Source: JANNBN01 sp031430595 (lineage in GTDB: Bacteria; Actinomycetota; Acidimicrobiia; Acidimicrobiales; JANYDT01). From it: DNA of 64,000 bases. Shown in pieces: positions 1 through 8,381 of the stretch. The stretch covers positions 1 through 64,000 of the forward strand of contig JANPBU010000027.1 in assembly GCA_031430595.1 (NCBI GenBank), in the 5' to 3' direction. Every line of letters begins with the position of its first letter. The stretch's first letter is position 1. A program made the position numbers and the translations under genes. The notes beneath the pieces are model-generated. The model was not told the DNA's origin, made no database searches, and worked only from the letters and a program-made list of their open reading frames with translations.

Positions 1-134
1 ACGAAATCGACAACCTTGTCCTCATCTGTCGCTTCCACCACCGCCACATCCACAAACACGCCATACAACTTCAATGGGCCCCAGACCACATCACCCTCAC
101 ACTCCTCAGATTCCCCAACCAAAACCACAACTAG
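1..134 (+). CDS. HNH endonuclease, C-terminal fragment cut by window edge
   Basis: Reading frame 3 is open from the window edge to a TAG at 132-134 and gives 43 residues. They contain DNLVLICRFHHRHIH, the typical end of the HNH (beta-beta-alpha metal) nuclease core in which the conserved Asn and His residues bind the metal and activate water. In actinobacteria this core usually ends a DUF222-HNH protein that occurs in many copies per genome; the DUF222 part would lie outside the window. The gene runs toward the leftward PIN gene and is convergent with it. The family call rests on one motif but that motif is characteristic. Substrate and role cannot be read. Confidence 0.6.
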   Translation, partial: EIDNLVLICRFHHRHIHKHAIQLQWAPDHITLTLLRFPNQNHN

Positions 135-198
135 CCCACCACCGGGCTATCCGAAGATTCCTGTCCAACGGCCGGTCGGTAGGGCCGGAGGGCCTAGA

Positions 199-585
199 TC
201 ACCAAAGTGTTGTGACCGGGAATGCAACAAAGGCTGGGTCAGCTGTCACAAGCACGGCACCTTCGAGTGCAGCTTGGGCTGCAAGCATCCGGTCGAACGG
301 GTCACGATGATCCATCGGGAATGAACCGGCGAGAGGGCTGTGCTCCATAGATATTGAAAGTGCTTCCGCATGAAGGTCGCGAACCGTCGCAACGAAACGT
401 AGAACCACGGCATCACCTTCGAGAAGTTTGCCAAGCCGATGTTTAGTTGATGCCTCCCAGGCAGAGGCTGCGGAAACAAAAACGGTATTCGCCCGGTCAT
501 CAATTGCAGCAGAGGCGGGAGAGCTCAATCGCGACGACCCAACTGCGCGCCAAAAAGACATATACGTGTCTAGTAACAATTTCAC
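199..585 (-). CDS. PIN-domain ribonuclease toxin (VapC-like), no antitoxin seen
   Basis: About 128 residues with the PIN nuclease layout: an N-terminal LLLDTYMSFW strand with the first acidic residue, SAASAWE with the second, then HRDPFDRMLAAQA and TADPAF with the last acidic residues. These four acids bind Mg2+/Mn2+ in VapC-type RNases. The usual His after the first Asp (LDTH) is Tyr here. The GTG at 583-585 is preferred; an in-frame TTG lies three codons upstream. It sits 51 bases downstream of the ProA-like gene on the same strand, so there is no room for the antitoxin gene that normally precedes VapC. It is therefore either an orphan or paired elsewhere. Confidence 0.75.
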   Translation of the reverse strand: MKLLLDTYMSFWRAVGSSRLSSPASAAIDDRANTVFVSAASAWEASTKHRLGKLLEGDAVVLRFVATVRDLHAEALSISMEHSPLAGSFPMDHRDPFDRMLAAQAALEGAVLVTADPAFVAFPVTTLW

Positions 586-636
586 TTTTCCCAAGTTCCA
601 CGCAACAAAGTGTCCTATGCGAAATGCTACTGAGCT

Positions 637-2139
637 TTACCGGTGGAGGGCGGGCTCGGTTTGGGTGACCTTCGTTCGGATGGTGAACACAGAGTCGCCA
701 GACAGCACCGCACTACGAGCGAAAAGGCGGCCGTTCTCCCAATTCGACAATCCGAGTTCAGGCGCATTCAACGCAAACTGCCCATCGACCCAACGGGTAA
801 ACCCGTCACCCACAAACGGGCAATCGACTTGACGATAGAACTCATCGTGTTCGTCAGCATCACTACTGATCAACGAAGCAACCAACCGCGGGCTGTAGGT
901 ATTGAACAACGCAATCGCTTCGTCGAGCGATGGCACCACCACCAGTGACACTTCGGGGGAACCGTCCCACTCCCACTCGGTTGCAAGCTGGTCAACCCCA
1001 ATACGCTCGGCCCTCGTCTCATCAACCAAACCCGACGCCCGATCAATCGGCCATTGACCATCACACCATTCATCGAGGGCAACATGCGACACATTCCCCG
1101 CAATATGCAGCTTAGGGTTTGCATTTCTCGCCACGCCAGCCGCAACCAGTGACTCAAGGAACACTGGGATCAATTCAGCAGCGTTCGCTTCCATCAGCAC
1201 ACATACGTTCAAGGTATTGCAGACCTTTCGATCAAGCGACCATCGAACCACCTGACGAAATCGTTCGACATCACACTGCGATGAAGCAACCATCCATGCC
1301 CCCCCAGTACCATGCAGGCTTACGGGTACACCAGCCTGCCTGGCAACTGCACCCAATTGGTTCACCGCTTCACCCGACCCTCGCGCCACGGCCAAGCCGA
1401 TCGAGGGATGTGAAAACATCGCCCACCCGGTTGCCCGCGATGGGGAATCGAGTAATCCAACGGCACCGAGTGGAAGCCCGGCAGCTACCAACGCAGGTCT
1501 AACCGCTTGTTCCATGATTGCTCGTGCCGTATTGAGCGCGTCAGAGCCAATTCGAAACACAACGGTGTTTCCTGTACGCAACACCCCCGTCGCATCAGCA
1601 AACACGTTCGGGCGACCCTCAAAGACAAACCCCACTACCCCGAGCGGTGCTCGTCGTTGCTCGACCGTCCAGCCAACGTGTTCAATCGTGGCCACCGTGA
1701 GATCTCGCCTCGAGGGTGAATCTCGCCAAGCACGGAGGCCCGAAATCATATCGGCGCGCATACCTTCAGACAGCAGCAACCGAGTCGTTGATCGTCCACG
1801 AGATCGGGCCGACTCAACATCAATGACGTTCGCTGTGGCGATGAGTGAGAACGACTCGTGGTGTTCCAACAACGATGCGAACCGGTCGAAAAACAGTGAG
1901 ACCGCATCATCAGACACGCTCGACAATTGGGTGAAAGCCGCACTCGCTGCACTCACCGCCGTGTCGACAAGAACCTGATCGGCAACTGGGATGTGCAGCA
2001 GTTCGTCACCCGCACTCAATAGCCGGTCACCGGAAACAAATCGGTCGACCAACTCAGAGCTTACGGTGACGAGACGATCACCGGCCAGAACCTGCATTCC
2101 GGCAACCAACGCAAACGACGATGATGGCACCGTTCTCAC
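637..2139 (-). CDS. proA: ProA-like aldehyde dehydrogenase (gamma-glutamyl phosphate reductase family)
   Basis: 500 residues. APLGVVGFVFEGRPNV (about 164-179), NTVVFRIGSDA (about 191-201), VSLHGTGGAWMVA and the Cys in DRKVCNTLNVCVL (Cys about 307) match the ProA branch of the aldehyde dehydrogenase superfamily; this Cys would form the thiohemiacetal. ProA reduces gamma-glutamyl phosphate to glutamate semialdehyde with NADPH in proline synthesis. The protein is longer than typical ProA (about 420) and divergent near the Cys, and no proB is near, so it may act on another acyl phosphate or semialdehyde. The GTG start overlaps the TGA of the agmatine deiminase gene by four bases (GTGA), which implies translational coupling. 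Confidence 0.7.
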   Translation of the reverse strand: MRTVPSSSFALVAGMQVLAGDRLVTVSSELVDRFVSGDRLLSAGDELLHIPVADQVLVDTAVSAASAAFTQLSSVSDDAVSLFFDRFASLLEHHESFSLIATANVIDVESARSRGRSTTRLLLSEGMRADMISGLRAWRDSPSRRDLTVATIEHVGWTVEQRRAPLGVVGFVFEGRPNVFADATGVLRTGNTVVFRIGSDALNTARAIMEQAVRPALVAAGLPLGAVGLLDSPSRATGWAMFSHPSIGLAVARGSGEAVNQLGAVARQAGVPVSLHGTGGAWMVASSQCDVERFRQVVRWSLDRKVCNTLNVCVLMEANAAELIPVFLESLVAAGVARNANPKLHIAGNVSHVALDEWCDGQWPIDRASGLVDETRAERIGVDQLATEWEWDGSPEVSLVVVPSLDEAIALFNTYSPRLVASLISSDADEHDEFYRQVDCPFVGDGFTRWVDGQFALNAPELGLSNWENGRLFARSAVLSGDSVFTIRTKVTQTEPALHR

Positions 2140-3188
2140 ACGCCAATCGCCGGAATTTGTTGAGTGATGCAGTGTGGCCCGCCACCACCCAACGCAAGTG
2201 TGGCACCAGGAACAGCAACAACTGAACGGCCCGGGTAAGCCGTGGCTATCAACGCAAGCATATCTGCGTCAGCCGTATGCCCCGTAGTCGGCACGAAAAC
2301 TGCACCGTTTGCCACGTAATAGTTCAAGTACGGAACACAGAGCCGCTCATTGTTCATTTCGACAAATGGCAAAACAGGGATGGTCAGTGTACTTATCGGT
2401 TCCGATTGGGCGTCAAGTGCACCATGAACCCACCGACGATTCGCTTCCATACGATAGGCATCGTCTTCGTCCGGGTCATCACACCCTTGCAGCAGCACAT
2501 GCCCGGGTGCCGCGAAGGCTGCCACGTTGTCAACATGACCATCGGTATCGTCGTCAAGCGACAGCCCATACGGCAACCACATGACGACGCTTACGCCAAG
2601 CGAATCGCACAAACCAGTCTCTATTTGCATCCTGGTCAAACGAGGGTTTCGATTCGGATGAAACAAACACTGCTGGGTCGTGAGCAGAGTTCCCCCGCCA
2701 TCGACCGATATCGACCCTCCCTCCAACACAAAGTCGAAATCACGTCGAACATCTGCGCGCAGGGTAGTTAAACGTTCGGCAAGTTTCGCATCGTCATCAA
2801 ACGGCAAGTACTTTTCGCCCCACGAATTGAAGATGTAGTCGTTCGCTGCACGTTCGCCAGACTCGTTCAGCACGTACACGGGGCCGGTATCGCGGGCCCA
2901 CGAATCGTCAATCGGAATCTCTACAATTGAGATATCAAACGTGGTTCCAGTACCACACAGGTCTGCAGCCAATTCAGCGTGCTCGGCACGACAAACCAAC
3001 GTCACCGGTTCGAAACCTGCAATTGCCCGGGCGATTTCTGCGTAGTCAAGTTGGGCTTGGCGGAACCGGTTCTGCCACACCTGGGGCCTCGTCGGCCAGC
3101 ACATCACCGTGCGTTCGTGAGGGGCCGTTTCGGCGGGCATCACCCAATTGGGCTGCGAGATGGACACCGAACCGGGAAGCGAACTCAT
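2136..3188 (-). CDS. aguA: Agmatine deiminase
   Basis: 350 residues, the normal length for agmatine deiminase (peptidyl-arginine deiminase family). The N-terminal MPAETAPHERTVMCWP, DDSWARDTGPVYV, EGGSISVDGGGTLLTT, DDDTDGHVDN and the C-terminal GGGGPHCITQQIP are all family hallmarks. The Cys (about 340) in the last motif is the nucleophile, and the His in DTDGHVDN and the Asp/Glu residues complete the site. The enzyme hydrolyses agmatine to N-carbamoylputrescine and ammonia in the cytoplasm, the first step of putrescine formation from arginine. No carbamoylputrescine amidase gene (aguB) is adjacent. It is coupled to the ProA-like gene, which hints at a linked arginine/polyamine catabolic route. 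Confidence 0.93.
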   Translation of the reverse strand: MSSLPGSVSISQPNWVMPAETAPHERTVMCWPTRPQVWQNRFRQAQLDYAEIARAIAGFEPVTLVCRAEHAELAADLCGTGTTFDISIVEIPIDDSWARDTGPVYVLNESGERAANDYIFNSWGEKYLPFDDDAKLAERLTTLRADVRRDFDFVLEGGSISVDGGGTLLTTQQCLFHPNRNPRLTRMQIETGLCDSLGVSVVMWLPYGLSLDDDTDGHVDNVAAFAAPGHVLLQGCDDPDEDDAYRMEANRRWVHGALDAQSEPISTLTIPVLPFVEMNNERLCVPYLNYYVANGAVFVPTTGHTADADMLALIATAYPGRSVVAVPGATLALGGGGPHCITQQIPAIGV

Positions 3189-3207
3189 GATCTCGATGGT
3201 ACCGCCA

Positions 3208-4434
3208 TCAATCCAGGGGCAGACTCCATGGCAGCAGCATCATTGGGCTACGGGGGTCACTGACCAGCAATTCGAGTACCTCTTCAAGGTCATCATTCTC
3301 TGTTTCTACGTCTTCGTCGTCCATCTCTCTCATTTGCTGCCAGACTGCTCGACCGGTATTGAACCCGACAACCATTTCGGTCCACGACCCATACGTTGCT
3401 TGCAGCCGCTTTCCGGCTTCAACCATCACCGGGAGGACCTCATCGAGGGTCACAAAACCTGAGCACACCCCACTTGTAGCCACCTGCATCAGCCGAACAA
3501 GATCCCACGCCAACGGATTTTCCTGGGGGAGTTCATCATCTTTACGTTGCATCTCGACCAAAGCACCGAAATGGCGGTCGTTCAAACAACCATCCACTGT
3601 CTCGAGTAGCGAAGCCCGATCATCGACACCCCAATCCCGAGACAAAACGATTGGCATCATTTCGGCTGGCTCAAGGCTGTCGATTGGTTCACCCCACCAC
3701 GCCCGATAAATGGCTGCAACAGCGAGGCACCAATTCGTAGGTGACTCGGTGAATGACGGGTTGCCAAGCACTGCTTCGTGACGATAGAAAATCGCACTCG
3801 TAAGCCATTCCTTGCGAGCCATCTCGATATCCGCGTCGCCCTCGATAGGCAGAGGAAGATTCCACGAAACCAGCTGCCAAATTCCCGCTGGCTGCAACAT
3901 GTTTGTTGCGCTCGCTTGGAACGATTGCATGTCTGACATGGTCTCTTGTTCGTCTTGGCCAACAATGGTTCGATGCAACGAGTAGATCTGGGCAAAGTCA
4001 ACCAGTAACTCCTTCCAACTCGCATACAACCCCTGCAGGCGGCGACCAAGATTGTGCATGACTCGCCTGGCCTCATCGGGTTGCATCAACCCAGCGTTGC
4101 CCGCCGCCCGGCATGACAACAACCCAATCATAAGGTCATATACGAGCGGGTCAACCTGAGTGTTAGACGGATCATCTCGCTGGAACTGGGCGATGATCGC
4201 CCGCTCGCCACGATATAGCCGGTACACCAAATCAACGAGAACCGCATTGCGAGTATCTCGTTCCAACTGCTGAAGAAATTCTTGATGCTCGAATCGATAG
4301 TCGAGATCAAAGAGCTTTTGATTCGACAGGCCAACCAGATCAATCATTGGCATAAGCGCACCAAGTAACCATGCGTCGGTTGCGGTGATGTGCCCATCGG
4401 GGTGCTGAACTTCGGGGGTAAGCGGCTTGGCCAT
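3208..4434 (-). CDS. DUF1266-family protein, two repeats
   Basis: About 408 residues if ATG at 4434 is used; a GTG at 4470 would add 12. The C-terminal half carries WGVDDRASLLETVD followed by an AWDLVRLMQVATSG...SGFVTLDEVLPVM...RLQATYGSWTEMVVGFNTGRAVW pattern, which fits DUF1266. The first half repeats the second block in diverged form (YDLMIGLLSCRAAGNAG, RRLQGLYASWKELLVDF), so the protein looks like an internal duplication. No signal peptide or membrane segment is seen. DUF1266 has no settled biochemical role; some members occur beside polymorphic toxins. Here it leads a leftward gene run into agmatine deiminase with a 19-base gap. Confidence 0.7.
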   Translation of the reverse strand: MAKPLTPEVQHPDGHITATDAWLLGALMPMIDLVGLSNQKLFDLDYRFEHQEFLQQLERDTRNAVLVDLVYRLYRGERAIIAQFQRDDPSNTQVDPLVYDLMIGLLSCRAAGNAGLMQPDEARRVMHNLGRRLQGLYASWKELLVDFAQIYSLHRTIVGQDEQETMSDMQSFQASATNMLQPAGIWQLVSWNLPLPIEGDADIEMARKEWLTSAIFYRHEAVLGNPSFTESPTNWCLAVAAIYRAWWGEPIDSLEPAEMMPIVLSRDWGVDDRASLLETVDGCLNDRHFGALVEMQRKDDELPQENPLAWDLVRLMQVATSGVCSGFVTLDEVLPVMVEAGKRLQATYGSWTEMVVGFNTGRAVWQQMREMDDEDVETENDDLEEVLELLVSDPRSPMMLLPWSLPLD

Positions 4435-4499
4435 CACTAAAGGTAACGTGAGTTTGGCCAGTGGAGACACGGGGTGGAGACACGAGTAACTTCTTCACT

Positions 4500-6923
4500 A
4501 TGCCCCGAACGCCTGAAGCAATCGATGCCCTCGTCGAACAACTCACCACCGAAGAACTCGCCGGGCTGCTCGGTGGTTCAGACGTATGGCACTCGACCGG
4601 TATTGAACGTCTCGGTATTCCTCGGGTTCGCGTCACGGATGGCCCTGCCGGGGCACGGGGTACAAGCTTCACCGGCCCAGCTTCAGCAAATGTTCCGTGC
4701 GGTACTGCGCTTGCTGCCACCTGGAATCCTCATTTAGTCCGCCGAATCGGTCACTTACTCGGTATCGAGGCGCGTTCAAAGGGTGCGAGGGTGTTGCTCG
4801 CCCCAACCATCAACCTGCACCGAACCCCGATCGGCGGAAGAAATTTTGAGTGCATGAGCGAAGACCCGTTGCTTACTGCCCAAACGGCCGTCCCGTACAT
4901 CGAGGGGGTGCAGGCCGAAGGGGTCGCCTGTTGCACCAAGCATTTCGTCGGAAACGACACCGAACTCGAACGTATGAGTGTTGACGCCCACATCGATGAA
5001 CGAACGTTGCGAGAGTTGTATCTCGTTCCGTTTGAAGCGGCTGTTACCGAGGCCAAGACCATGGCAATCATGACGGCCTACAACAAGGTAAACGGCCCGC
5101 ACGCTGCCGACCACAAGCATCTCATCACCGAAGTACTGCGCGATGAATGGGGCTTCGACGGCATTGTGATGAGCGACTGGTTCGGCCTTCATTCAACAGT
5201 CGCGGGTGTCGAAGCCGGTCTCGATTTAGAGATGCCTGGTCCACCGATTCATCGAGGAAAACGCCTCGTCAAAGCAATCGAAGACGGAACAGTCGATATT
5301 GGCGCTGTTCGGGCAGCCGCAACAAGAATGCTTCGATTTCTCGATCGGTGTGGTGCCTTCGAAGACGGTGAGCCAAGCGATGAAATATCCCGTGATGACC
5401 AACAAGATCGGGCATTACTTCGTGAGGCAGCCGCTGCCTCCATGGTGTTACTGCGAAACGAAAACGGAGCGCTTCCATTGAGTGAGCCGGCACTGAAGAA
5501 GGTCGCTGTTATCGGGCCGAATGCCCGGCCCGGCCAAATCATGGGTGGCGGGTCGGCATTCGTAAACGCCGTACATTGGAGTGCCCCGCTCAATGCCATC
5601 ACCGATCGACTTGGCGACCGAGCAACGTATGCACGCGGATGTTTGACCCACCGCCAACTGCCCCATCCGTCACGTCACCTTCTTGGGCCGGTCAACATCG
5701 ACTACTTCGCCATGGGGCTTGGGACGACCCTGACCCGAAGCGAGGTTGGCCGCGGTTTACGCATGATGTGGATGTCCCCGCCAGCCGACGATGTGCCTCT
5801 CGACAATTTCGGGGTTGTGGTTTCAACCACGTTCACGCCAGATTCAACCGGAACCTGGACGTTCGGTTTAACCAGCCAGGGTGACGGAAAGATCTTCATC
5901 GACAATCAGATTGTTGTTGACGACGCCGGCGGGTTAGCCGGCGGTAGCTATTTCGGAATGGGAAAATCTGAACACACCGCAACCATCGAACTCGATGTAT
6001 CGCGCACCTACGACCTTCGGGTTGAGTACCAACGAACCGAAATGGGAATGTTTGGGGCCTTCAACGTAGGGGCCCTTGCCCCGGTGACTACCGATTTAGT
6101 TGGCGAGGCAGTCGAACTGGCACTTCACAGTGACATTTCAATCGTTATCGTTGGAACAAACGACGACTGGGAAGCTGAAGGATACGATCGAGTAACAATT
6201 GACCTTCCCGGAGAACAGAACCGCCTCGTGGCCGAGGTTGCATCGGTAAGTAAACAAACGATAGTGGTAGTTAACGCGGGGTCACCGGTTTCGATGCCTT
6301 GGCTGAATGAAGTTGACGCCGTGCTCTTTACCTGGTTCCCGGGCCAAGAGTTCGGAGACGCTCTTGCCGATGTTCTGTTTGGTGCAAGCGAGCCCGGGGG
6401 GCGACTTCCCGTGACGTTCCCGAAGTCGCTTGAAGACACCCCCGCATTCGAGCATTATCCGTTCAGAAACGGCATCGCTAACTACGGAGAGGGCCGCCTT
6501 ATCGGTTACCGGTGGTACGACACGATTGGGCGTGAACCATTGTTCGCGTTCGGCTTCGGAATGTCATACACGTCGTTCGATATCAGTGACAGCTCGATTG
6601 CTACCGATGGCACTGCGGTGGCCACGGTTACGAATACCGGTTCGTTGCCAGGATCAGAAGTTGCCCAGATATATGCGCGCACAGTATCGCCTGCGAACGA
6701 ACGACCAAACGAACGACCAAACGGATCAGATCACCCGTTCCAGAAGCTGGTTGGCTTCACGCGAACTCCAACCCTGCAGCCCGGTGAATCAACGACGATA
6801 GCAATTTCAATTGACCCGAGAGCTCACCAAACGTGGAGCACGTCGACGCATTCATGGGTGAACACGATTGGTGAACACGAACTTCACATCGGAACCCATT
6901 CCCGCTCGCTGCACCGCATATGA
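4500..6923 (+). CDS. Beta-glucosidase, glycoside hydrolase family 3 with PA14 domain
   Basis: 807 residues from ATG 4500; an upstream in-frame GTG (4461) is less likely because it overlaps the divergent gene. The N-terminal GH3 barrel has LLAPTINLHRTPIGGRNFE, KHF and DGIVMSDWFG (Asp about 226, the expected nucleophile). A PA14 module (about 385-530, with TFTPDSTGTWTFGL and GDGKIFID) interrupts the second domain. EAEGYDRVTIDLP supplies the probable acid/base Glu, followed by GQEFGDALADVLFG and a fibronectin III-like C-terminus with FGFGMSYT. This is the layout of PA14-containing beta-glucosidases that cut beta-glucosides from oligosaccharides. There is no signal peptide, so it probably acts on imported sugars. 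No sugar transporter is adjacent. Confidence 0.92.
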   Translation: MPRTPEAIDALVEQLTTEELAGLLGGSDVWHSTGIERLGIPRVRVTDGPAGARGTSFTGPASANVPCGTALAATWNPHLVRRIGHLLGIEARSKGARVLLAPTINLHRTPIGGRNFECMSEDPLLTAQTAVPYIEGVQAEGVACCTKHFVGNDTELERMSVDAHIDERTLRELYLVPFEAAVTEAKTMAIMTAYNKVNGPHAADHKHLITEVLRDEWGFDGIVMSDWFGLHSTVAGVEAGLDLEMPGPPIHRGKRLVKAIEDGTVDIGAVRAAATRMLRFLDRCGAFEDGEPSDEISRDDQQDRALLREAAAASMVLLRNENGALPLSEPALKKVAVIGPNARPGQIMGGGSAFVNAVHWSAPLNAITDRLGDRATYARGCLTHRQLPHPSRHLLGPVNIDYFAMGLGTTLTRSEVGRGLRMMWMSPPADDVPLDNFGVVVSTTFTPDSTGTWTFGLTSQGDGKIFIDNQIVVDDAGGLAGGSYFGMGKSEHTATIELDVSRTYDLRVEYQRTEMGMFGAFNVGALAPVTTDLVGEAVELALHSDISIVIVGTNDDWEAEGYDRVTIDLPGEQNRLVAEVASVSKQTIVVVNAGSPVSMPWLNEVDAVLFTWFPGQEFGDALADVLFGASEPGGRLPVTFPKSLEDTPAFEHYPFRNGIANYGEGRLIGYRWYDTIGREPLFAFGFGMSYTSFDISDSSIATDGTAVATVTNTGSLPGSEVAQIYARTVSPANERPNERPNGSDHPFQKLVGFTRTPTLQPGESTTIAISIDPRAHQTWSTSTHSWVNTIGEHELHIGTHSRSLHRI

Positions 6924-6933
6924 CGTTTCTGCA

Positions 6934-7782
6934 GTGATTCAATCTTCTGCAGGACTCACGACAGAAAGTCTTCATGCGATTGCTGCCCTTGAGCGCCGGT
7001 GCATCGGCGTTGATGGCGGTCGACTGAAGCTCGAATGGAGAACACTTCGGTCGCGGCCAGGCAACGAGGTCAACGATTTACTTTGGTGGGACACCTCTTC
7101 TGGATTGCTCGTCGGATTTCTTGGCCTCTATTGCTTTGACTCTCGCAACGTTGAACTCGTTGGGATGGTTGACCCGGCATCACGCCGAACCGGCAAAGCA
7201 ACGGCACTGCTTGATGCGGCGATGGGGCTCTGCAGAGAGCGCTCATCTGCGAGTGTGCTGCTGGTCGTACCCCGAAATTCTGAGGCAGGGCGCTACCTTG
7301 CGCTCGGCCGCGGTGGGGTCCTCGATCATTCCGAATACGCACTGGTACTCGAGGGTGCCACAAGTGGTGGGCCGTCGGGGCCAGACGTGCATACTCGACC
7401 GACACAACTGGCGGATGTTCAAGAGATTGCACGCATACTTACGGCAGCATTTGGTGGCGTAGCCGATGATGCGGTCGAGCGCGTCATCGCCGACCTGCCC
7501 CGATCTCTGTCGATCGAGGTCGCCGGGCATCTCGTAGGAACCGTGCGTATCGAACGCGATGGCACTACCGGCGGAATCTACGGATTTGCCGTTGACCCTC
7601 AGCAACAGGGACGCGGCATCGGTCGCCAGGCTTTGCGTCAAATCTGTAACCATCTGCGCGCCGAGGGTATCGAGCGAATTGGCCTCGAAGTAGCCACACA
7701 GAACGAAAACGCGCTCGGCCTCTACACCTCGCTTGGATTCAAACCCGTAACAACCGAGGATTACTTCGCACTCGCGATGTAA
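6934..7782 (+). CDS. Tandem GNAT-fold acetyltransferase
   Basis: About 282 residues from GTG 6934, eleven bases after the GH3 stop; an upstream GTG at 6868 would overlap the GH3 gene by 56 bases. Two GNAT halves are visible. The first is weak, with VELVGMVDPASRRTGKATALLDAAM. The second is clear, with GGIYGFAVDPQQQGRGIGRQALRQI (the acetyl-CoA pyrophosphate-binding Q/R-x-x-G-x-G/A loop) and NENALGLYTSLGFKPVTTEDYFAL (C-terminal Tyr/beta-bulge part). Such double GNATs resemble mycothiol synthase (MshD) in design, but no mycothiol-specific residue set can be confirmed by eye. Substrate is unknown. It is probably co-transcribed with the glucosidase. Confidence 0.8.
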   Translation: MIQSSAGLTTESLHAIAALERRCIGVDGGRLKLEWRTLRSRPGNEVNDLLWWDTSSGLLVGFLGLYCFDSRNVELVGMVDPASRRTGKATALLDAAMGLCRERSSASVLLVVPRNSEAGRYLALGRGGVLDHSEYALVLEGATSGGPSGPDVHTRPTQLADVQEIARILTAAFGGVADDAVERVIADLPRSLSIEVAGHLVGTVRIERDGTTGGIYGFAVDPQQQGRGIGRQALRQICNHLRAEGIERIGLEVATQNENALGLYTSLGFKPVTTEDYFALAM

Positions 7783-7810
7783 AGTCGGCGAAGGCAAGGC
7801 ATCTGAGTTT

Positions 7811-8360
7811 TCACTTCCAAAGTGTTGACAGCGGAAGGGCCGTGAGGCGATCGCCGAGAGGTTGGGGGCGGTCGCCAAGATGCAGCACCACACCATTCAC
7901 GAACCGTTCGCCAAGATGGTCTCGAAGGTAGCGCAGCCAACGAGTGTCATCATGATCTACATCGACCGCTGCTTTAACTTCGACAGCGACAATCCGTCCG
8001 TCGGGGGCCTCCGCTACCAAATCGACTTCGCGTTGTTCCCGATCTCTGAAGTGGAAGAGGTCGGGCCGAACATTGCTCCAAGTTCTCCGGCGAACAAACT
8101 CGCCGATGACAAACGATTCAAGCAGCGCCCCAGCCTGAGAAGAGGTTGGGGGTGTCAACCGGTCCCGGCTGCAAGCCCCCCCAGAACTTGCGAGCTTCGC
8201 TACGTTGATTTCCTGCGCCGTGTAGGGGTCATAAGTCGAACGAGCCTAGGTAATTCTGCGATTTGGTGTAGACGGCGAATTTCGGTCAGATCACGTTCAA
8301 TCAATGTACGGCGGTAGTCGTCGAACCAGTCTCGACGAAGCGACGCTGGAAGTCGATGGA
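7811..8360 (-). pseudogene. DUF4143 ATPase, frameshifted C-terminal remnant
   Basis: The last 115 residues are open from 8158 (SQAGALLESFVIGEFVRR, then FHFRDREQREVDLVAE and VEVKA). This is the C-terminal PD-(D/E)XK-like part of AAA/DUF4143 proteins. Upstream homology continues in two other frames: RRDWFDDYRRTLIERDL...ELPRLVRLM (about 8345-8240), then AQEINVAKLASSG (about 8217-8175), each in a different frame and with stops between. At least two frameshifts therefore separate the pieces. The N-terminal AAA domain with Walker A is absent because the next gene ends at 8382. It is a decayed member of the ATPase family often found near toxin-antitoxin genes. Confidence 0.8.
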
Positions 8361-8381
8361 CGCGGACTGTGGATAACCGAG

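Noticed and set aside
16..324. 102-residue plus-strand ORF at the window start
   Set aside because: It overlaps the HNH fragment in another frame and the PIN gene in antisense, and has low-complexity Ser/Thr/Pro composition without motif.
7862..8317. 151-residue plus-strand ORF
   Set aside because: Antisense to clear DUF4143 motifs on the minus strand, so it is a shadow of the pseudogene.
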